Positions 53,803 to 64,000 of a stretch of 64,000 nucleotides of DNA are shown one piece after another. Origin of the DNA: Nissolia schottii (Eukaryota > Streptophyta > Magnoliopsida > Fabales > Fabaceae). Below the pieces are notes generated by a model. That model made no database searches. It was not told the origin of the DNA and saw nothing but the letters and a program-made list of their open reading frames with translations. The stretch covers positions 641,585 through 705,584 of the forward strand of contig QANU01107566.1 in assembly GCA_003254905.1 (NCBI GenBank). The letters run 5' to 3'. Made by a program: the position numbers and the translations under genes. Each line of letters opens with the position of its first letter. Positions within the stretch are counted from its first letter, which is position 1.

Positions 53803-55344
53803 GGGTTAATTAAGTTTTTAGTCCCTGTAAAATATCAAAATTTGGTTTTGGTCCCTGTTGACGGTGGAAGAGTAACGGTGTTGACGTGGCACTTGACGTC
53901 GCTGACGGGGCGTCACACGTGGACACGCCACGTGGCAGAGCCCGTCTTTTGGCCCAACCCAGAACCCGACCCGACCCGACCCGTTAAAAAAAAACCCCAA
54001 AATCCCCAGGCCAAAAATCCCCAAATCTGGCACCCCCGACCACGCACCCCCTTCCCCCACCGCATCGCCTCTGACCAGCCGCCGTCGCCGTCACCGCCAC
54101 ACAAGCCGCCGTCGTGCGCGGGGCTGCTCCTTTCTCTCTGCAGCACCGCCGTCGTGCCGAATGGAGTTGTGAATGGTGTTGCGTTTGTTGAAGGGATGGA
54201 ACGGAACGAGCTCGTTGGGTCTGCCATCTCCAACACCTAATTCCTTCCATTGCGAATTTCCCGATTCCGATTGCTTTCAGAGAAAGCTAACAGCGATTGA
54301 TTCATAGATAGAATTTCAAAGAGAGAAAATGGAGGAGCCTTTCTTCGATCTCGTGGAGTTTCTGAAGAAACCCTCGATAACCGAAACATTCGTCGACATC
54401 TTGCTATGTGCGATCCCGATTTGGCTCGCCGTCATGATTGGCCTCGTGATCGTTGGTCGTGGCGGCCGTGCTAGACGGGCTCACCTTCCTCGGCCTCCGC
54501 AGCAAGCTCTACTTCCTCTGGACCGCTCCGCCAGGGTTCGGCGCCCGCCGTCTCTGGTTCGCCTTCACCGCATTCTCCGCATTCTCCATCTGCCGCTCCT
54601 ATTGGTCCAATCTCAAGGGAAAGGCCAAGGCCAATGCTCCCTCCCAATCCGCCAATGTCGACTCCAATTCCATCAACGCATCCAAAGACGCTTCCCGGTA
54701 GCTCCTCAATTTTCCACCTCTTTTGGTTAATTTTTTTTACGTCAATTTCGGTTTATTCAGTTTTCTATCGAAATTTAGGGCTAGCTCGAGCTTCGATTAT
54801 CTCCGATTACAGGCCCATGGTGAAGAAGCACTACCGCAGCACCCCCATAGCGCGAGCAAGAAGCGGTCCCCAACGCACCACGAGACGACGGCCACGCGAC
54901 GCATGAAGAGGAAAGCGAGCACGCGAGGGGGGTGGTGCAGATTTGAGGAAGGCGACGGGGGTGCTGTGGATTTGGGAACACGTGAGGGGGTGCTGCAGAG
55001 AGAAGAGAGCAGCCCCGTGCACGACGGCGGCTGGTCGGAGGCGATGCGGTGGGGGAAGGGGGTGCCTGGTCGGGGGTGCCAGATTTGGGGATTTTTGGCC
55101 TGGGGATTTTTAACAGGTCGGGTCGGGTCGGGTTTTGGGTTGGGCCAAAAGACGGGCTCCGCCACGTGGCGTATCCACGTGTGACGCCCCGTCAGCGACG
55201 TCAAGTGCCACATTAGCACCGTTACTCTTCCACCGTCAGCAGGGACTAAAACCAAATTTTGATATTTTACAGGGACTAAAATTGACACTGAGGGACTAAA
55301 ATCAAACTTTCCCAAATTATAGGGACTAAAAACTTAATTAACCC
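53803..55344. mobile_element. Pack-MULE (Mutator-like element with captured gene exon)
   Basis: The element begins GGGTTAATTAAGTTTTTAGT and ends with its inverse. The terminal inverted repeats exceed 250 bp, sharing GTAAAATATCAAAATTTGG, GGTGGAAGAGTAACGGTG, CACTTGACGTCGCTGACGGG and GCATCGCCTC. It is flanked by a perfect 9-bp duplication AAAAATCTG (53794-53802 and 55345-55353), diagnostic of MULEs. The right TIR has an extra ~55-bp segment with additional TTAGTCCCT units. No transposase is present; the centre (about 54240-54790) holds a captured gene exon. Confidence 0.93.
54329..54702 (+). pseudogene. Captured first exon of a plant membrane protein gene
   Basis: Inside the Pack-MULE an ATG in good context opens MEEPFFDLVEFLKKPSITET followed by a hydrophobic helix (ILLCAIPIWLAVMIGLVI). 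The coding sense then shifts frame near 54447-54480 and continues as GLTFLGLRSKLYFLWTAPPG, FGARRLWFAFTAFSAFSICR and a Ser/Ala-rich end (KDASR). It stops at a donor-like CCCG|GTAGCT, after which intron-like T-rich sequence follows. This is the pattern expected of a captured exon 1 with its 5' UTR. The parent gene is not identified. Confidence 0.7.
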
Positions 55345-55750
55345 AAAAATCTGCGATAAATCAAACTTCCATCTACTTAGGAAAAACCTGCCTCGCTCGA
55401 CTATCCGAACCTTTCTCAAATCCATTACAGCATTACTTACTTTAAGTAACATCCAACTCTATTCTTAGCTATTTCGGTATAAAGTAAGTTAAATTCACCC
55501 ATAAGAAAATCATTATTTTGAAGAGAAAAACAAAGATGCCCTTCTTACATGAATAATAATAAGCACCAAAAAAAGAATACATGAATAATAACACATATAT
55601 ACCCTTTTTTATTTTGATATAACACACATATTACCATACAAGTATTTTACCTTACATCACTCGTCAATCTATACATAAAAAGTATACGGTGATCAGTATC
55701 AATACATGTCTATAAATATATATACTAATATCCATAGTATTCCTCAAATC

Positions 55751-58700
55751 TCAAAAGCACATGTCCAAACAGCAGTAGCAACACCATCCAGCACAGCTGC
55801 ACAGAAATAAATTTATAGAAAATATTTATCAATTGAATTAAGCAAATTCAGGCATCTACTAAATTGTGAACATATATGAAGTTCAACTATCGTTCTCTGC
55901 ATTTAAATGAAACCACTTAAAATTTATATAAAGTGGTAGTTGCCATGGTGCTTACTTATGTTATTTGTACTCATTTTAATTTAAAAAATTATGCTGATAC
56001 ATATTTATTTACTGTTGAATGAAGTTTTTTAATGGATTAACATTTAAGCAAAATCTCATTTAATAATAGATGTGTATATTAGCACAATGTTTTACGTTAA
56101 AATGCGTATAAATAACACTTTTCTTTATACAAATATCACTGCTCAATTGAAAAACAGGCTAGGGTGATGCAGACCTATTTGTATTCGGTCGCACTATACG
56201 TACACCAAATATCATACATCATACATACACTCCTATTAAATACGTTTGGACCCGCTACAAATACTCACTCACGCACGGATTTTCACTCCGCACTTAAACG
56301 CACATGCACACACGATTCGCGTTTCTCAATTTTCATTCGCGTGCACAAAGTTTATGAGCATTTGTGTACAAACATTATGTAGTAGAATGCACAAACATTA
56401 TTCGTTTATCCGCACAAACCTTTATATGGACCATACATTCCATAATTCATTAGACTCTTGGATGCACAAACTTTATAAGCATTTGTGCGTGCACAAACTT
56501 TATGTAGTAGAATGCACAAACATTACTCGCTTATGTTCACAAACCTTTACACGGACCATACATTCCATAATTCATTAGACCCTTTGATGCACAAACTTTA
56601 TAAGCATTGTTGCACAAACTTTATGTAGTAGAATGCACAAACATTACTAACTTATGTATACAAATCCTTTACATGGATCATACATTCCATAATTCATTAG
56701 ACTATTTGATGCACAAACTTTATAAGCATCTATGCACAAACTTTATGTAATAGAATGTACAAACATTACTCGCTTACGTTCACAAACTTTACATGGACCA
56801 TACATTCCAAAATTTACTAGACTCTTTGATGCACAAACTTTATAAGCATCTATGCACAAACTTTATGTGGTATAATGCACAAACATTACTCGCTTATATT
56901 CACAAACCTTTATATGGACAATACATTCCAGAATTTATTAGACTCTTTGATGGACAAACTTTATAAGCATCTGTGCACAAACTTTATATGGTATAATGCA
57001 CAAACATTACATGCTTATGTTCACAGGTATGACATTTCACAATTAATTGTTCACTCAATCATCTGTAATAAGTAAACCACCATTGTTAAAGATAGATCTC
57101 ATCCATTTTAAAAGAAACCAACATTTTATCTTCTTAATTCCATTTTAATCAACTTTCACATGGTAAGAGGATGAAGATGAGGAGGATGACAATGATGAGA
57201 GGATGAGAGGATGACAAGGATGATGGTGATGATGAGAGGATGACGAGGATAAAGATAACAAAACGAGGATGAGAGGATGAAGAGGATGAGGACGAGGGAA
57301 AACGATGACGGAAACGAGTTCGGGATTAGGGGTGCGTTGTTTATAATTTTAGAAAGTGTAAGTTATACGTATAATGATCATTAATTGTGTATAATTGGAG
57401 GGTGTATGTACGGGTGTATGCAATTTGGGTGTACACAAAACATTTTTAATTTATAATTATGGACTAAGAATGATATAGCAATTAATAATTAACAAATGTC
57501 CCTCATCAACTACTAAAGGGAAGGCAAAAGATGGTGCTTCATACACCCTTTGGTAGACCCATGCAACTAGACAAGGGGAACTATGAGAGAGTTTGGATTG
57601 AAGGGCTTTGGATTATGTCTTCATGCTCCCAGATGTCAGGGAGACCTGCCCAAGGCCCTTGGTTAAACCCATGCTACATTGTTGTCACTCTCTAAGACGC
57701 CCTCTCGCACTCAGCACACATCAGTACCCAGGGAGCTCAATCCTATCAAACATAGCCCTGCAGTTTTCCCTAAGCCGTGATTCTTTGCATCCTTTAGGGT
57801 CTATCCATAGTAGCTGAAGTTACAGGGAGCAGAAAGTGGTTTTAGGAAGAAATAGAAAAAACTCTGTCTAATCCCATTTAACATAAAAACAGAAAAGCCT
57901 TGATAATGACATGACCTAGGAGTATTTTGTCTTTGTCTTCATTTCCCTTGCCTAGGTCGCCCTAAGGGCATTTTCAGCACCTCTTAATAAAAGAAGATTG
58001 GGAGAACACACAAAGACCATAAGAAAAACACCCCAGATTCACCATAACATACAACCCCATACCTGAAAACTCAGATTTAGGGGGCGTCCTCAGAGAGCGC
58101 AACTTTAAGCAAGGGGAAGAGAATCATTTACAAGGGGACTTGGTTGAGAGACATAGATTGTTCACTTTTCATGAATCTATCCTTTCATAGTACCCCTTCT
58201 TATTCACCATTTCTCACAAACTTCATATTAAACTTATAAACCCAAAAATCTCATCAAACATTTATGCATTTAAATCCCGTTTAACAAAACAGTTTAAATC
58301 ACATGCTATTTTGGAGAATTGAAGAAGGAAGGAAATTAGTAAGAGATCATATGTGTACCATCCTCTCCAGAACCCATGACCCTTGAATTTAGTTTCTTCT
58401 CCGCTTGGAGGAACTTTCTCATGAATGATAGCAGGAGGTGTAATTGGATAAGGACCCGGTACAGTCTCTTTTGACTCATATGCTATTGCAGAATTCCAAA
58501 CTACATCACAAATTGTACACAATTAATTAAACATGAAAAATGATGCGGCTTCGGTTCACAGTTAATCCTACAGATAATAATGTATCAATTACTTATATCA
58601 TTAAGACTATATGTTCGTAATGTTAACTAATGTTTTAAATGGTTGATGTATTTTTAGTGGAGCTCACTGTGAATCCAAATCTATACTATCAAAAATAAAA

Positions 58701-59228
58701 TAAAAAATAAAAAATCCAAGTATACACTAACATCCCTTATAAATCATTAGAAACGCACGTTATCAAAATTGAGAGAACTCAAGGGATGGGGAGAGGAGGA
58801 TCTGAATTATATGAAATTTTCTAAATATTTGAACTGTTGATAAAAATAAATGAATAATTTATCATAATCATTTACACGAGAGCCTCTAAGTTTAAAATAT
58901 AAGCAATAATATTTATTTTAGTATTTTTAAAATTACATGGAATGTAATGAAATTTAAATTTAGATATCATGTATATTATTCAAATCTTTTATTGTTAGAT
59001 TAATTTTAGCGACTTAATACAAGCAATAATATACTCTAAATCATTTAATTATAAAAAAATAATATTTATTTTATAAATCATTCATTGCCAGAGTTTAAAT
59101 TGTTTGGTGGAGATAAAAATAATTGACTTTATTTTTAAAACACAGTGTGTTTTCAAAGTTTCACGTGCCTGATGGCTGATGGAAATGACATGCGTACCTT
59201 GAGGCTGATTTTGATCATTGTGGCTCAT
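55751..59228 (-). CDS. Small cysteine-rich transmembrane (CYSTM-like) protein
   Basis: Three small exons fit together on the minus strand: 59228-59198 (MSHNDQNQPQ), 58500-58359 (VWNSAIAYESKETVPGPYPI to KGHGFWRG) and 55796-55751 (CCAGWCCYCCLDMCF, then TGA). Phases are compatible (AAG|GT, TG|GT donors; GTAG and GCAG acceptors) and give 72 residues. CYSTM proteins are tail-anchored stress-related proteins of about 70 residues with a polar, proline-rich N-terminal part and a C-terminal FWRGC..CC.CCLD.CF cysteine-rich membrane segment, which this matches. Intron 2 is 2562 bp and holds a TIR element with tandem repeats; intron 1 is 697 bp. The gene is easily missed because its last exon is 46 bp. 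No transcript evidence is available. Confidence 0.8.
56190..57440. mobile_element. TIR element (MULE-like) within the CYSTM-like gene intron 2
   Basis: The left end (ATACGTACACCAAATATCAT..ATACATACAC) and the reverse complement of the right end (GTGTACACCCAAATTGCATA..GTACATACAC) are imperfect inverted repeats of about 40 bp. Between them lie a ~121-bp tandem array and a GATGAG-rich purine tract (57165-57310). The terminal GTACACC phrase and the overall layout resemble the 19949-22505 element. No target duplication or transposase is seen. Confidence 0.5.
56330..57030. repeat. About 121-bp tandem repeat array (5-6 copies)
   Basis: Units carry GCACAAACTTTATAAGCAT, GCACAAACTTTATGTAGTAG, AATGCACAAACATTACTCGC and CATACATTCCATAATTCATT. 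The last phrase recurs at about 56431, 56556, 56678, 56799 and 56920, giving 121-125 bp spacing. Short open frames over this block merely follow the repeat. Confidence 0.9.
57441..58358. other. Remainder of CYSTM-like intron 2; no feature recognised
   Basis: A locally GC-richer patch (57540-58150) has no readable protein family and no clear repeat ends. It may be another old insertion. Confidence 0.35.
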
Positions 59229-60690
59229 GCTTGAAGAAAGCTGTTTTCAAACAAGGGGGCCGGGGACAGAAAATCTATATATGTCGACACTACAGAAGTT
59301 GGAGATTTCCTTTTGAGAATCTACAGAAGTTGGAGATGAAAGATATATATGATGAACAAATTACAATATTCGGATAGAATGTTTTAATGTGATTAAAAAA
59401 AATGGTTTTATAATTATTATTCTTACTTTTATCAGTTGGTGGAGTGGTTGAATTTGCTCACATGTTAGACTTTCTAACTCACTGATCTGGATTAAGTTTT
59501 AGAATAATGTGATAAATACTTTTATACCCTTCTTCTTTTGGAACACCTCATTAACTTATAATTTATTTATTATTAGATGAAATTTTATTAAAAAACATTT
59601 TAGAGACCTAATTTTTAAACTTATTCATTAACTTACACATTTTTAAGAATGACTTAACATTTTATTTTTTATTTTATCTATTAAAATGTTAAGTGTCATT
59701 TATCAAAATATGCATGTTTAAAATTTAATTAGGTCTTCCAAGTATCACTAGCTTTTATTAGATTATGAGCTCTGTTAAAAATTTTATTTAATAATAAATG
59801 AAATGTGAGTCGATATAAAATCTAAAAAAAAATGAGTACACATAACATAATTTTACGTTTTTATAGAGAGAAATTGTTTTTATAAGCTTATTTTAGACTT
59901 ACAAAGAGGAAAAAAAAAAAAAAAAGTAGGGAATAGATCCACCTCTATGGTATCTGTCTCTTTTTGTATATTTAAGATGAGTCTTAAAAGTAAGTATAAT
60001 TAATATTTGTTTTTTAATCAAGGCAATTGCTTCTCTCCCTTGTTGTCTTGATTTTTTCCTTAATGGATTAGTTGTAGTTTGGGTGCATGTGTTAATTGAT
60101 GTGGGTTTGATGTTGACATTAAAGATAATTTATGTTTGCGAAGTTGACGGTGTTTGAACTTAATCTTGTTCTCATGCATCTTTTCGCTAATCTCGTGCTT
60201 CAATCCTAAGTGGATTTGGTTTAGGAAATTGCCAAGCAATTGCACGGGAACATGGTAAGAAAGAAAGAAAATGACATACCCGTGTGTTGGTGTGAATTTT
60301 TCTGTTTCATCTAGGCCACCACAATTTATCTGTTGTTTATGATGTTTTTTACAGCTATTTTAAACAATGAAGAATTTGGATTATCATGCGCTAACTTTTA
60401 CATTTGTAAGCAACTTTTACATTTTTTTAAGGTCATCTTATTATAAATTATTTAATATTTAAAATATTTTTTATTTAGTTATAATTTAAATATAATTAAA
60501 ATTTTTGATATAACTCAAACACATTTAGACACAACAAATCATTCAACTTTTTATCTAAATATTTTTAGACATATTATATGCATATGTTAGACGAATGTCG
60601 TATTAAACACATGGACACATTCTTACAAAATAACCGTGGTTCTAAACATGAACATGGCATGACTGCTGTGCTCAAACTATCATTGCTTGG
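59229..60690. other. Upstream of the CYSTM-like gene; AT-rich intergenic DNA
   Basis: No gene is recognised. A segment near 59438 (GGTGGAGTGGTTGAATTTGC) recalls the 5' part of class II tRNAs but lacks the matching 3' half and T-loop. A poly-A run lies at 59905-59925. Confidence 0.4.
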
Positions 60691-60699
60691 ATAACTTTA

Positions 60700-60930
60700 G
60701 GGGTGCGTCTGTGATTCTAGACAATTTTACTGTAATGCCCCTGGATGAAAAACAAATTACCAAAAAAAACCTTGTTTTTAAACATTTTACACAACTACCA
60801 CTGTTTTGGCTAACGTGGCGTCCGCGCGTCAGATTCGCCAATGAGGGAGGCGAATCCACAGCAAATTCGCCTACAAGGCTGGCGAATTCTGTTAAAATTC
60901 GCCACTAATGCAAGCGAACCATAACCAAAA
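60700..60930. mobile_element. Truncated copy of the GGCGAATTC MITE family
   Basis: AAACAAATTACCAAAAAAAA, AACTACCACTGTTTTGG, GATTCGCCAA, AGGCGAATCC and GGCTGGCGAATTC follow the order seen in the left half and centre of the MITE at 29827-30117. The right arm is missing. Confidence 0.55.
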
Positions 60931-61309
60931 ATCCGTTTGTAATCTTGTGAATTTAGCAAAGGAAAATATAGTATATAATAGTCAAAACATTATTTTATCC
61001 ATGCATACAAAATCACAATGCATAAAGTCCAAAAAATATGGTAAATCGGATAAGCTGCAAAAATCCAAAAAATAATCTTGCAAAAAGGCCGGTATGCCTT
61101 TTGTCGTGCGCGGGGGGATCCATCGATTTGCACTTCGAAGAGCCCAAATGGCTTAGTCTCATGCGCGCGAACCCAACTCCCTTCTCAACTCTTTTTACCA
61201 ATACAACAACTACTAAAGGTATATAAACACTTAAAAGGTCTGTGATCTAACCAATGTGGGACTAAAGCTTTTAAAATACATATTTTCCAACAAATGGCAT
61301 AACACTTAA

Positions 61310-62094
61310 AAGTTCTTGGATCCCATAAGAGCTAGAATTGCAAACAAACGTCCTTTTGCAATTCCTATGGATCCCGGGATCAAGTTGTCTATTGATGATC
61401 TTGATCCTTTACCCAATCCCTTTTTGTATAGGAGGTTTATTGGAAGGTTGATGTACCTTACCATATCCAGGTCAGATATTGCCTTTGTTGTGACTAAGTG
61501 TAGTCGATATATGTCTTGCCCGAAATCATCTCATTTGCAAGCCTTGCATAATCTATTGTGGTATTTTAAATTGTGTCCAAGACAAGGCCTCTTGTTTTCT
61601 TGTGCTTCACAACTCCATCTCCATGCTTTTGCCGATGTCGATTGGGTAGGATGTGTCGACACAAGAAGGTCTACACTAATTATATGGTGTTTCTCGACAA
61701 CTCTTTGATATCTTGGAAAACAAAGAAATAACCAATTGTTAGTCATTCATCAACTGAAGGTGAATATCGCGCTTTAGCTTGTGTCTCAAGTGAGATTACT
61801 TGGCTAACTACTCTACTAAAAGAGTTTAAGTTCAACATTACCTCTACAAGTTTGTTCTTAGATAGTAAATTTGCTATTCACCTAGCATCTAATCCCACAT
61901 TCCATGAGTGATCGAAACATATAGAAATTGATTGTCACTTAATTAGAGCAAAGTTCAATGTTGGGATTATAACTCTGGTTCATGTGAAAGGAGATCATCA
62001 GCTAGCCGACATTTTGACCAAACCCCTGCTAGTAGTAAAGTTTAAATTCCTATTGTCCAAGTTGGGTATCTTAAAAATCTATCTACCAACTTGA
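61310..62094 (+). pseudogene. Ty1/copia pol 3' end pseudogene (RT tail and RNase H)
   Basis: Copia signatures include FIGRLMYLTISRSDIAFVV, HLHAFADVDWVGCVDTRRST, SSTEGEYRA-like decayed text, FLDSKFAIHLASNPTFHE and HQLADILTKPL. Frame changes near 61707 and 61908 break the protein. A polypurine tract TTGAGGGGG (62091-62099) follows directly, and the next bases (TATTATACTATAACG) look like a mutated LTR start. Upstream parts of the element are missing. Confidence 0.85.
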
Positions 62095-62339
62095 GGGGGT
62101 ATTATACTATAACGTATCATTTATAGTTATTTAATATATAACAATATTTAGTTATGTTAGCTTAGCATTACAGGTATTGTGAATGGTTAGTTAGACTCAT
62201 GCTACTGTATTAACCAATGATTAATGAATTAATCTCAGTTTTGCATTCATTTCATGAATATCTAATAAGGAGTGAATGTGGTCTTTCTTTTTTCTTTATC
62301 TTTTTTAATCTATTAATATCCCAATAACCATGACTAATT

Positions 62340-62742
62340 ATATGTTAGCTTCACGAATGTCGATTGTTGTTACAGGCTAGGTTTCAAGTCCACTAGGGCC
62401 CAAAAGATTTGGAAAGGTGGATCGAGTACAAACTTGAAAAGCACACATGGCTCCACCCTTCAAAAATGAGCCCTTAGCTACCAACTCTCCTAACCCACGA
62501 GGGAGGGACAATTGACCCTAATAAAAAATATCTTTTCAAATTAGAGTTGCCTCCCTAAAAGGTACAAATAGCCCCCATTTTCTCCATATGCAAGGTATAT
62601 CACTTAACCCTAATTTTTATCACATATCAAGCCCTAGTTCACTAGAGCATCAGAGTTCCTACAAGTATCCCACCAGGGCATCTCCATCTCGACGTTCAAT
62701 CAAGGGAGATGGAGTCACTATGGCGGAGCCCCCAATCACCTT
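62340..62742 (+). mobile_element. Gypsy-type LTR fragment
   Basis: The phrase GAGCATCAGAGTTCCTACAA followed by GTATCCCACCAGGGCATC matches the R/U5 phrase of the LTRs at 36458 and 43165. It is cut on its right by the TRIM-like element at 62748. The left end is not fixed. Confidence 0.45.
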
Positions 62743-63071
62743 CAATCTGTTAAACAACGTGGAAAAACAGATAAATGAGGCACAAAAAAATATAGGAGAA
62801 AGATAGATAACAGAGAAATAACAATTATATTATCTGAGTTGTTATATCTGAGTTAATTTACAATAGAAGGTGAGCCTATTTATAGGCTGAAAACACAACG
62901 ACCAAAACTCAACGGCCAAAAACAAATCACAATCAAATCAAATCAAATCAAACATAATATATATTATTCTTAGCACCCTCCCTCAAGTTAAAGCTCCATG
63001 AGCTTTTAGCTTGTCACAAACGAAGGTTGTTAAGGGAAAAAAAAAGAGCGGTGCCAAGGACTTGTCCAGAA

Positions 63072-63230
63072 AACATCGGGGACTGCACAGAGGCAGCAAT
63101 AGGCAACATCGGAGATTGCACGGAAGCAGCGGCAGCGGCAACGATAGGCAACATCAGAGACTTCACAGAGGCAGCGACAGGTAACATCAGAGACTGCACG
63201 GAGGCAGCGATAGGCAACATCGGAGACTTC
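63072..63230. repeat. 33-bp minisatellite inside the TRIM-like element
   Basis: Units such as ACAGAGGCAGCAATAGGCAA..CATCGGAGATTGC repeat about five times at 33-bp spacing, one being 45 bp through a GCAGCGGCAGCG insertion. The period is a multiple of three, so all frames on both strands remain open; apparent proteins here are repeat products. Confidence 0.85.
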
Positions 63231-63259
63231 GGAGGAGTAGCCACCGGCGACTTTGTCGG

Positions 63260-63449
63260 AGAAGATGAGAGCTTGGAGACAACGATGGAGAAGGCAATGT
63301 GGTCGAGGTGGAAGTCCGAGGTGAGGGAGGCGGCGCGGCAGATGTCGAGGACGCGCTTGGGGTTCTTCTTGAGGAGTCAGGGGAGAGAATGGAGGAGTAG
63401 CGGCGGAGGTGGAGGTGGCAGAGACGAGATTGCTCATGGAGGGTGCCAT
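63260..63449 (-). pseudogene. Captured N-terminal fragment of a PPR protein gene
   Basis: Just inside the primer-binding site, the minus strand reads RRYSSILSPDSS in one frame, then LLKKNPKRVLDICRAASLTS and DFHLDHIAFSIVVSKLSS in another. The ICRAASLT..D..LD.IAFS pattern matches my recollection of the start of PPR336-like (At1g61870 type) mitochondrial pentatricopeptide-repeat proteins. A small deletion explains the frame change. The assignment comes from memory of the family, so the parent is probable rather than proven. Confidence 0.6.
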
Positions 63450-63952
63450 GGCTCTGATACCATATTAAACATCGTGGAAAAACAGATAAATGAGACACAG
63501 AAAAATATAGAAGAAAGATAGATAACAGAGAAATAACAATTATATTATCTGAGTTGTTATATCTGAGTTCATTTACAATAGAAGGTGAGCCTATTTGTAG
63601 GCTGAAAACACAACGACCAAAACTCAACGGCCAAAAACAAATCACAATCAAATCAAATCAAACATAATATATATAATTCTTAACCCAATCAATACCGTTG
63701 CCAAAATACACCAGTACAATTGTGAATCACGTTTTTTCTCTGTTAGCATGAATGAGTCAAAAACGCTGAACCAAACTATTACAAGAATAAAAGAATCAAT
63801 TGGGAAATATTGAGCATAAAGTTAACCAGCTAGCTAGATCTCCATTTTGGAAAAACAGTCTATTTCGAAAAGAACCAAATCTTCTCCAATCTTCATCAAT
63901 TACGTGGACCCCTCAGGGAAGACATGCACGTAGAATAATCATATTAGTTATA

Positions 63953-63954
<2 letters not shown>

Positions 63955-64000
<46 letters not shown>
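63955..64000. repeat. GT microsatellite at the window edge
   Basis: An uninterrupted (GT)n run begins at about 63955 and continues to the end of the window, so its full length is unknown. Confidence 0.95.

Larger units (their letters stand above)
62748..63685 (-). mobile_element. TRIM-like LTR retrotransposon (938 bp) carrying a gene fragment
   Basis: Two near-identical direct LTRs (63685-63463 and 62975-62748 on the minus strand, 223 and 228 bp) bound a 487-bp interior. Next to the first LTR is the primer-binding site TGGTATCAGAGCC (63462-63450), complementary to the initiator tRNA-Met 3' end. Before the second is the polypurine tract TTGAGGGAGG (about 62987-62978). A perfect 5-bp duplication GATTG on the minus strand (CAATC at 62743-62747 and 63686-63690) flanks the element. 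It has no gag or pol, so it must be mobilised in trans. Confidence 0.93.

Noticed and set aside
54797-55315. 172-codon minus-strand frame in the Pack-MULE
   Set aside because: It runs through the GC-rich terminal inverted repeat and mirrors frames in the other TIR; no protein family is evident.
56164-57075. Several short frames with MHKHYSL-like repeats
   Set aside because: They are translations of the 121-bp tandem repeat.
59436-59510. tRNA-Leu/Ser-like start GGTGGAGTGGTTGAATTTGC
   Set aside because: The T-arm consensus GGTTCGAATCC and a closing acceptor stem are absent.
61131-61300. Legume intergenic phrase with CCAATGTGGGACTAAAGC as a separate element
   Set aside because: The phrase looks like part of a common legume repeat, but no ends or inverted partner could be defined here.
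63027-63651. Long frames on both strands within the TRIM-like element
   Set aside because: They are explained by the 33-bp minisatellite and the broken PPR fragment; they run across LTR boundaries.

Overview
This is a nuclear plant chromosome segment. It has intron-rich genes with GT..AG junctions, AT-rich intergenic DNA and a dense load of plant transposable elements (LINE, copia, gypsy, MULE, hAT, MITEs, a TRIM-like element). Protein similarity and repeat character suggest a legume, soybean-like, but the species is inferred. No operons, CRISPR arrays, rRNA or convincing tRNA genes are seen.

Layout. (1) 1-14100 is gene-dense. It holds the cytosolic phenylalanyl-tRNA synthetase beta-subunit gene (minus, running off the left edge), an NHP2-like H/ACA snoRNP gene (plus) that shares a compact bidirectional promoter with it, and, convergent with NHP2, an 11-exon TTM1/TTM2-type gene (P-loop kinase plus CYTH plus C-terminal membrane anchor; minus). 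(2) 14100-31130 is a 17-kb AT-rich interval of repeats: fold-back elements, a Mutator-like element with an Ulp1-protease remnant and a large TTTGTTCA repeat array, and a LINE ORF1 pseudogene split by a solo LTR with a perfect 5-bp target duplication. (3) 31134-35651 is a complete 10-exon agmatine deiminase gene (plus). (4) 36458-43290 is a nest of decayed retroelements, including a second solo LTR of the same family. (5) 44404-49038 is a six-exon STK16-like protein kinase gene (plus) with a hAT element in intron 2. (6) 49800-55350 holds low-complexity repeats, a copia pol pseudogene and a Pack-MULE with a captured exon. (7) 55751-59228 (minus) is a small three-exon CYSTM-type gene assembled by hand; its 2.56-kb second intron carries a TIR element with a ~121-bp tandem array. 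(8) 60700-64000 holds a truncated MITE, a copia RNase H remnant, an LTR fragment, a TRIM-like element that appears to carry a PPR gene fragment, and a GT microsatellite.

Functional links. PheRS-beta and NHP2 both serve the translation machinery and are divergently transcribed from a promoter with telo-box and site II motifs typical of ribosome-biogenesis genes. The other genes (TTM, agmatine deiminase, STK16-like, CYSTM) show no pathway link. I see no clear novel multi-gene system; the most informative material is nested transposition and gene-fragment capture. Exon boundaries were read by eye from splice consensus, reading-frame continuity and family similarity, without transcript support.
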